A DNA stretch of 64,000 nucleotides, taken from Photobacterium lutimaris. GTDB lineage: Bacteria > Pseudomonadota > Gammaproteobacteria > Enterobacterales > Vibrionaceae. The position numbers and the translations under genes are program-made. The stretch covers positions 930,001 to 994,000 of the forward strand of contig NZ_PYMH01000001.1 of the NCBI RefSeq assembly GCF_003025555.1, written 5' to 3'. The notes under the pieces were generated by a model, which saw only the letters and a program-made list of their open reading frames with translations, was not told where the DNA came from and did no database searches. Below are positions 60,967 to 64,000 of the stretch, in pieces (position 1 is the first letter of the stretch; every line of letters begins with the position of its first letter).

Positions 60967-61974
60967 ATGATTGATTTTCGTTCTGATACAGTAACCCGCC
61001 CTACTCAAGCCATGCGCCAAGCAATGGCTAATGCCCCTGTCGGCGATGATGTATATGGTGATGATCCAACCGTCAACGATCTAGAGCAATGGGCTGCAGA
61101 GCGACATGGGTTTGAATGTGCACTCTTTTGTAGTTCAGGTACCCAGGCCAATTTACTTTCACTGATGGCACACTGTGAACGCGGAGATGAATATCTATGC
61201 GGGCAGCAGGCACATAATTACATGTTTGAAGGTGGTGGTGCTGCCGTGCTGGGCTCTATTCAGCCACAACCAATTGAAAATGAAAAAGACGGAACAATCC
61301 CCTTCACGAAGCTGTCAGCTGCAATCAAACCTGACGATGCCCACTTCGCAAGAACCCGCTTGTTAAGCCTTGAAAACACCATCAATGGTAAGGTGCTTCC
61401 TCTCTCCTACATGGCAGAGGCGCGTGAGTTTGTTAACCAGCACAACTTAAAACTGCATTTAGACGGAGCACGAGTTTACAATGCCGCGACCGCTTTGAAT
61501 GTCGATATCAAGGCGATCAGCCAGTACTTTGATTCAATGACGGTTTGCTTATCCAAAGGTTTAGGTGCCCCAATTGGCTCATTGGTACTAGGTGACAAAG
61601 CCTTCATTGCAAAAGTGCGTCGCTGGCGAAAAGTGCTTGGTGGTGGAATGCGTCAGGCTGGTATTCTAGCCGCGGCGGCAAAGATCGCCTTAACCGAACA
61701 TGTGGCACGATTAGCCGATGATCATGCAAATGCCAAAAAGCTGGCTGAAGGGTTAAACCGCCTACCTGGCTTTAAGGTTAATACCGATGTTGTCCAAACT
61801 AATATTGTCTTTGCTAAAGTCGATCCAAGCATTGACCAACAGCAACTTGCCACTGCGCTGAAAGAAAAAGGCATCATCATCACGCCAGGCAATCCAATGC
61901 GACTCGTCACCCATATCGATATTAGCAGTCAAGATATCGACACCTTTCTATTGGAGCTTGAAGCCGCACTATAG
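60967..61974 (+). CDS. ltaE: Low-specificity L-threonine aldolase
   Basis: The 335-aa protein is a fold-type I PLP enzyme. It opens MIDFRSDTVTRPTQAMRQAM with the GDDVYGDDPTVNDLE stretch typical of threonine aldolases, has SSGTQANLL for the cofactor phosphate near 56-64, the LHLDGAR aspartate near 166, and the Schiff-base Lys197 in CLSKGLGAPIGS. It splits L-threonine and L-allo-threonine into glycine and acetaldehyde. It is a single-gene unit with a strong terminator. Confidence 0.95.
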   Translation: MIDFRSDTVTRPTQAMRQAMANAPVGDDVYGDDPTVNDLEQWAAERHGFECALFCSSGTQANLLSLMAHCERGDEYLCGQQAHNYMFEGGGAAVLGSIQPQPIENEKDGTIPFTKLSAAIKPDDAHFARTRLLSLENTINGKVLPLSYMAEAREFVNQHNLKLHLDGARVYNAATALNVDIKAISQYFDSMTVCLSKGLGAPIGSLVLGDKAFIAKVRRWRKVLGGGMRQAGILAAAAKIALTEHVARLADDHANAKKLAEGLNRLPGFKVNTDVVQTNIVFAKVDPSIDQQQLATALKEKGIIITPGNPMRLVTHIDISSQDIDTFLLELEAAL

Positions 61975-61992
61975 CGACTAATCCCAACGAAT

Positions 61993-62027
61993 AAAGCGCC
62001 GATTGGACAAGTCCAATCGGCGCTTTT
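61993..62027 (+). terminator. Terminator after ltaE
   Basis: AAAGCGCCGATTGGAC and GTCCAATCGGCGCTTT form a 16-bp perfect stem with a 3-base loop, and TTTT follows. Confidence 0.9.
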
Positions 62028-62044
62028 ACGATATCGGCATCCAA

Positions 62045-62698
62045 TTAGAAACGATAGCCCAGGCTCACTGATGATAACCCATGTTCAACCTTAATATCGT
62101 CATCATTCAAACGTGTTGGTACCACGACTCTTAGGCCTAACTCCCAATTCTTATAATTAACAACAGCACCTAGGTGAGAATTAAAGCCGATACCAGATGA
62201 GTCGAACTTCTCTTGGCTATTATCTGCATTCTTCAATTTGCCGTCAGCATTGAGATAATGCACGCCCGCTCCTAACTCGACTCGCCAACTTTTACATGAC
62301 GAGCACAGCTTGCGGTTTCCCCACTGATAGAACAGTACTGGTTTGAAACTAACGGAATACCCTTTGTAATCGCCACCTACAAATTGATCATCATCGCCGT
62401 CATCGTAGTCTAAATCAAAATAACTCGCAGAAAGCTCTGTGTGATAACCCCAACGGCTCGATTCTGAAAAATAGTAAGGTGACTGTATGAGCGAGACAAC
62501 AGGGGTAACAGAGTTTGACGAGTTAAAGGGGACGTCATTAAACTGCCCTTTTTTTGTAATATCAACACTGCCGGTTGACTTGGCAATCCCCAGTTTTACA
62601 CCAGGAACCCTAAACAGAGTTTCTAAGTCCATTGCATGGGCAAAAGAACCCACAGAAAGCACAATTGTGCCCACAATTAAACATCCGTATTTTTTCAT
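62045..62698 (-). CDS. Outer-membrane beta-barrel protein, 217 aa
   Basis: A signal peptide (MKKYGCLIVGTIVLSVGSFA, cleavage after AHA near 23) is followed by alternating aromatic strands (WGYHTELSASYFDLDYDDGD, YKGYSVSFKPVLFYQWG, WRVELGAGVHYLN, WELGLRVVVPTRL) and the protein ends in SVSLGYRF, with the C-terminal Phe recognised by the BAM machinery. It is probably an eight-stranded barrel. The asp-rich DYDDGDDDQF loop may bind cations. No function can be named. Confidence 0.78.
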   Translation of the reverse strand: MKKYGCLIVGTIVLSVGSFAHAMDLETLFRVPGVKLGIAKSTGSVDITKKGQFNDVPFNSSNSVTPVVSLIQSPYYFSESSRWGYHTELSASYFDLDYDDGDDDQFVGGDYKGYSVSFKPVLFYQWGNRKLCSSCKSWRVELGAGVHYLNADGKLKNADNSQEKFDSSGIGFNSHLGAVVNYKNWELGLRVVVPTRLNDDDIKVEHGLSSVSLGYRF

Positions 62699-62755
62699 GC
62701 GCCGTTCCTATGACTGCTACAGCTTATATTTCTCAGTTAAGCACGACAATTGCCC

Positions 62756-62784
62756 AAAAAAAAGCCCAGCAATTGCTGGGCTTA
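62756..62784 (-). terminator. Terminator after nhaD
   Basis: The palindrome AAGCCCAGCAATTGCTGGGC plus TT is followed on the minus strand by eight T, 108 bases after the nhaD stop. Confidence 0.8.
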
Positions 62785-62891
62785 CATTTCATTATTCTTT
62801 AGTGATGTTCCACACACTTTCTGCTTACAGCAACACAGCTAGTCGACTGTTTTTTAGCCATCTTTTTTTAGAACACGCAACTCAAATCAGC

Positions 62892-64000
62892 TTAAAAGAG
62901 GTGGTTATTCAATAACAAATGGCAAACAATGCTCGCCACATACCCCAAGGCAATGACCGGCATCCATTTCAAATGGCCGAAGAATGTATATTTACCATGG
63001 GCTGCGCCCATCAAGGCAACACCTGCGGCAGAGCCAATAGAGAGCAAGCTACCACCAACACCAGCGGTCAATGTAACTAACAGCCAGTTACCCAATGAGA
63101 GTTCGGGCTGCATCGTCAATACCGCAAACATAACAGGAATATTATCCACTATTGCTGACAGTATCCCGACCATGACGTTTGCCCATACTGGGTTCCACTG
63201 GGTATACATCACCTCTGATACCAAACCAAGGTAACCCAACAAACTCAACCCGCCTACGCACATTACTACACCGTAGAAAAACAGTAGCGTATCCCACTCG
63301 GCATGAGAAACACGCTTGAACACGTCGAAGGGCACAACAGAGCCTATCCGCTTTAACGCTTCATCGTCTTTATTGGCAATGGCAAGCGCTTTTTTCTTCT
63401 CCAGCGAGCGCGGCAAAGTCTTGCGGAGGTAAAAACCGAAGAACTGCAAATACGCCAACCCCATCATCATGCCAATAACTGGCGGGAAGTGAACCAGCGC
63501 ATGGAAAGCGACAGCAGTAGCAATCGTCAAAATGAACAAAAAGACAATACGCCTCGCCCCTCGTTTCAATTCAACGTATTCACTGGCGGTATTGGGTCTT
63601 GTCTTTGGCACGAAGAATGACATGATAGCCGCAGGAATAACGTAGTTGACCAATGACGGAATAAAGAGGTCGAAGAACTGAGTAAAACTAACCAGCCCAG
63701 TTTGCCAAACCATTAACGTGGTAATATCACCAAATGGGCTAAAAGCCCCGCCAGCATTTGCTGCCACCACGATATTAATACAGGCGATGTTGATAAAACG
63801 CAGGTTACTCCCCCCCACCTTCATAACAACAGCGCACATCAACAATGCCGTGGTCAAGTTATCGGCGATGGGTGAAATCACGAACGATAAAAAGCCGGTA
63901 AGCCAGAACAAACTCCTGAAATTAAACCCTTTACCCACCATCCAAGCTTGCAGCGAATCGAACAAGCGCCGCTCTTCCATGGCACTGATATAAGTCATTG
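62892..64000 (-). CDS. nhaD: Na+/H+ antiporter NhaD, C-terminal part (cut by window end)
   Basis: Only the last about 369 residues are in view; full-length NhaD is about 470-480 aa, so the start lies beyond 64000. The visible ATG at 63996-63998 is internal. The segment ISPIADNLTTALLMCAVV near the beginning is the conserved ion-transport region of the NhaD/ArsB-like superfamily, and NAGGAFSPFGDITTLMVW and NVMVGILSAIVDNIPVMFAV are the second characteristic half. It exchanges Na+ or Li+ for H+ at alkaline pH. Confidence 0.92.
   Translation of the reverse strand, partial: MTYISAMEERRLFDSLQAWMVGKGFNFRSLFWLTGFLSFVISPIADNLTTALLMCAVVMKVGGSNLRFINIACINIVVAANAGGAFSPFGDITTLMVWQTGLVSFTQFFDLFIPSLVNYVIPAAIMSFFVPKTRPNTASEYVELKRGARRIVFLFILTIATAVAFHALVHFPPVIGMMMGLAYLQFFGFYLRKTLPRSLEKKKALAIANKDDEALKRIGSVVPFDVFKRVSHAEWDTLLFFYGVVMCVGGLSLLGYLGLVSEVMYTQWNPVWANVMVGILSAIVDNIPVMFAVLTMQPELSLGNWLLVTLTAGVGGSLLSIGSAAGVALMGAAHGKYTFFGHLKWMPVIALGYVASIVCHLLLNNHLF

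Noticed and set aside
1..64000. tRNA genes or insertion sequences
   Set aside because: No cloverleaf with a T-loop GTTCRA core and no transposase or paired terminal repeats were recognised anywhere in the window.

Overview
The window looks like a chromosomal segment of a gamma-proteobacterium of the family Vibrionaceae (genus not decided). Support comes from the company of genes: YibL-type ribosome-associated protein, VC0807-like membrane protein, NhaD antiporter, lipoprotein pullulanase, ToxR/CadC-like membrane regulator, FabB-like ketoacyl synthase and a short stand-alone parvulin (ppiC). No rRNA, tRNA, CRISPR array or insertion sequence was seen.

Left chromosomal flank (1-23153): an alpha/beta hydrolase, MATE exporter, MazG-like protein and YibL; a TRAP transporter plus HAD phosphatase operon divergent from a glycerophosphodiesterase and a DeoR-type regulator, which together look like an uptake and breakdown locus for a phospho(di)ester; RhlE helicase, PfkB kinase, a large ketoacyl synthase, a GlxA/AraC regulator, small envelope proteins, a pullulanase lipoprotein, an outer-membrane barrel protein and a membrane-anchored winged-helix regulator.

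The centre (about 23249-52081, 28.8 kb) is an AT-rich genomic island inserted inside the ppiC coding sequence. The last 30 codons of ppiC lie at the left edge and the first 62 codons at the right edge, next to a large serine recombinase that reads inward from the right end. The island carries its own intact ppiC (31806-32084, about 90% identical protein) whose bases are changed at the insertion point, so it appears to pay back the gene it breaks. Cargo from left to right: two tandem paralogues of unknown function; a methyltransferase/HNH pair; a HelD-like helicase with zinc ribbons that has lost its middle; a 679-aa protein with a PD-(D/E)xK-type nuclease motif; a PLD-family protein; the spare ppiC; a block of small unknown proteins and lipoproteins; a run of small charged proteins (36591-41176), one of which resembles small-terminase/DUF5681 proteins; a 2.9-kb gene-poor stretch rich in hairpins; a P63C-like protein; a FimB-sized tyrosine recombinase; a four-gene ABC three-component (ABC-3C) conflict system with a membrane-anchored first gene; a TetR-like regulator; and the integrase. 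Five promoters across the island share a 21-23 bp TTCGAAT-type box, one of them in front of the TetR-like gene itself, which suggests one island-wide switch. The whole resembles a defence-loaded integrative element or phage-satellite-like island.

Right chromosomal flank (52262-64000): VC0807-like membrane protein, a glutamate-synthase-like enzyme fused to two CDGSH iron-sulfur domains, an isochorismatase-like hydrolase, an orphan DmsC-like anchor, a DHA2-type exporter, NagA, a LysR regulator, threonine aldolase, a small outer-membrane protein and the C-terminal part of NhaD, cut by the window end.
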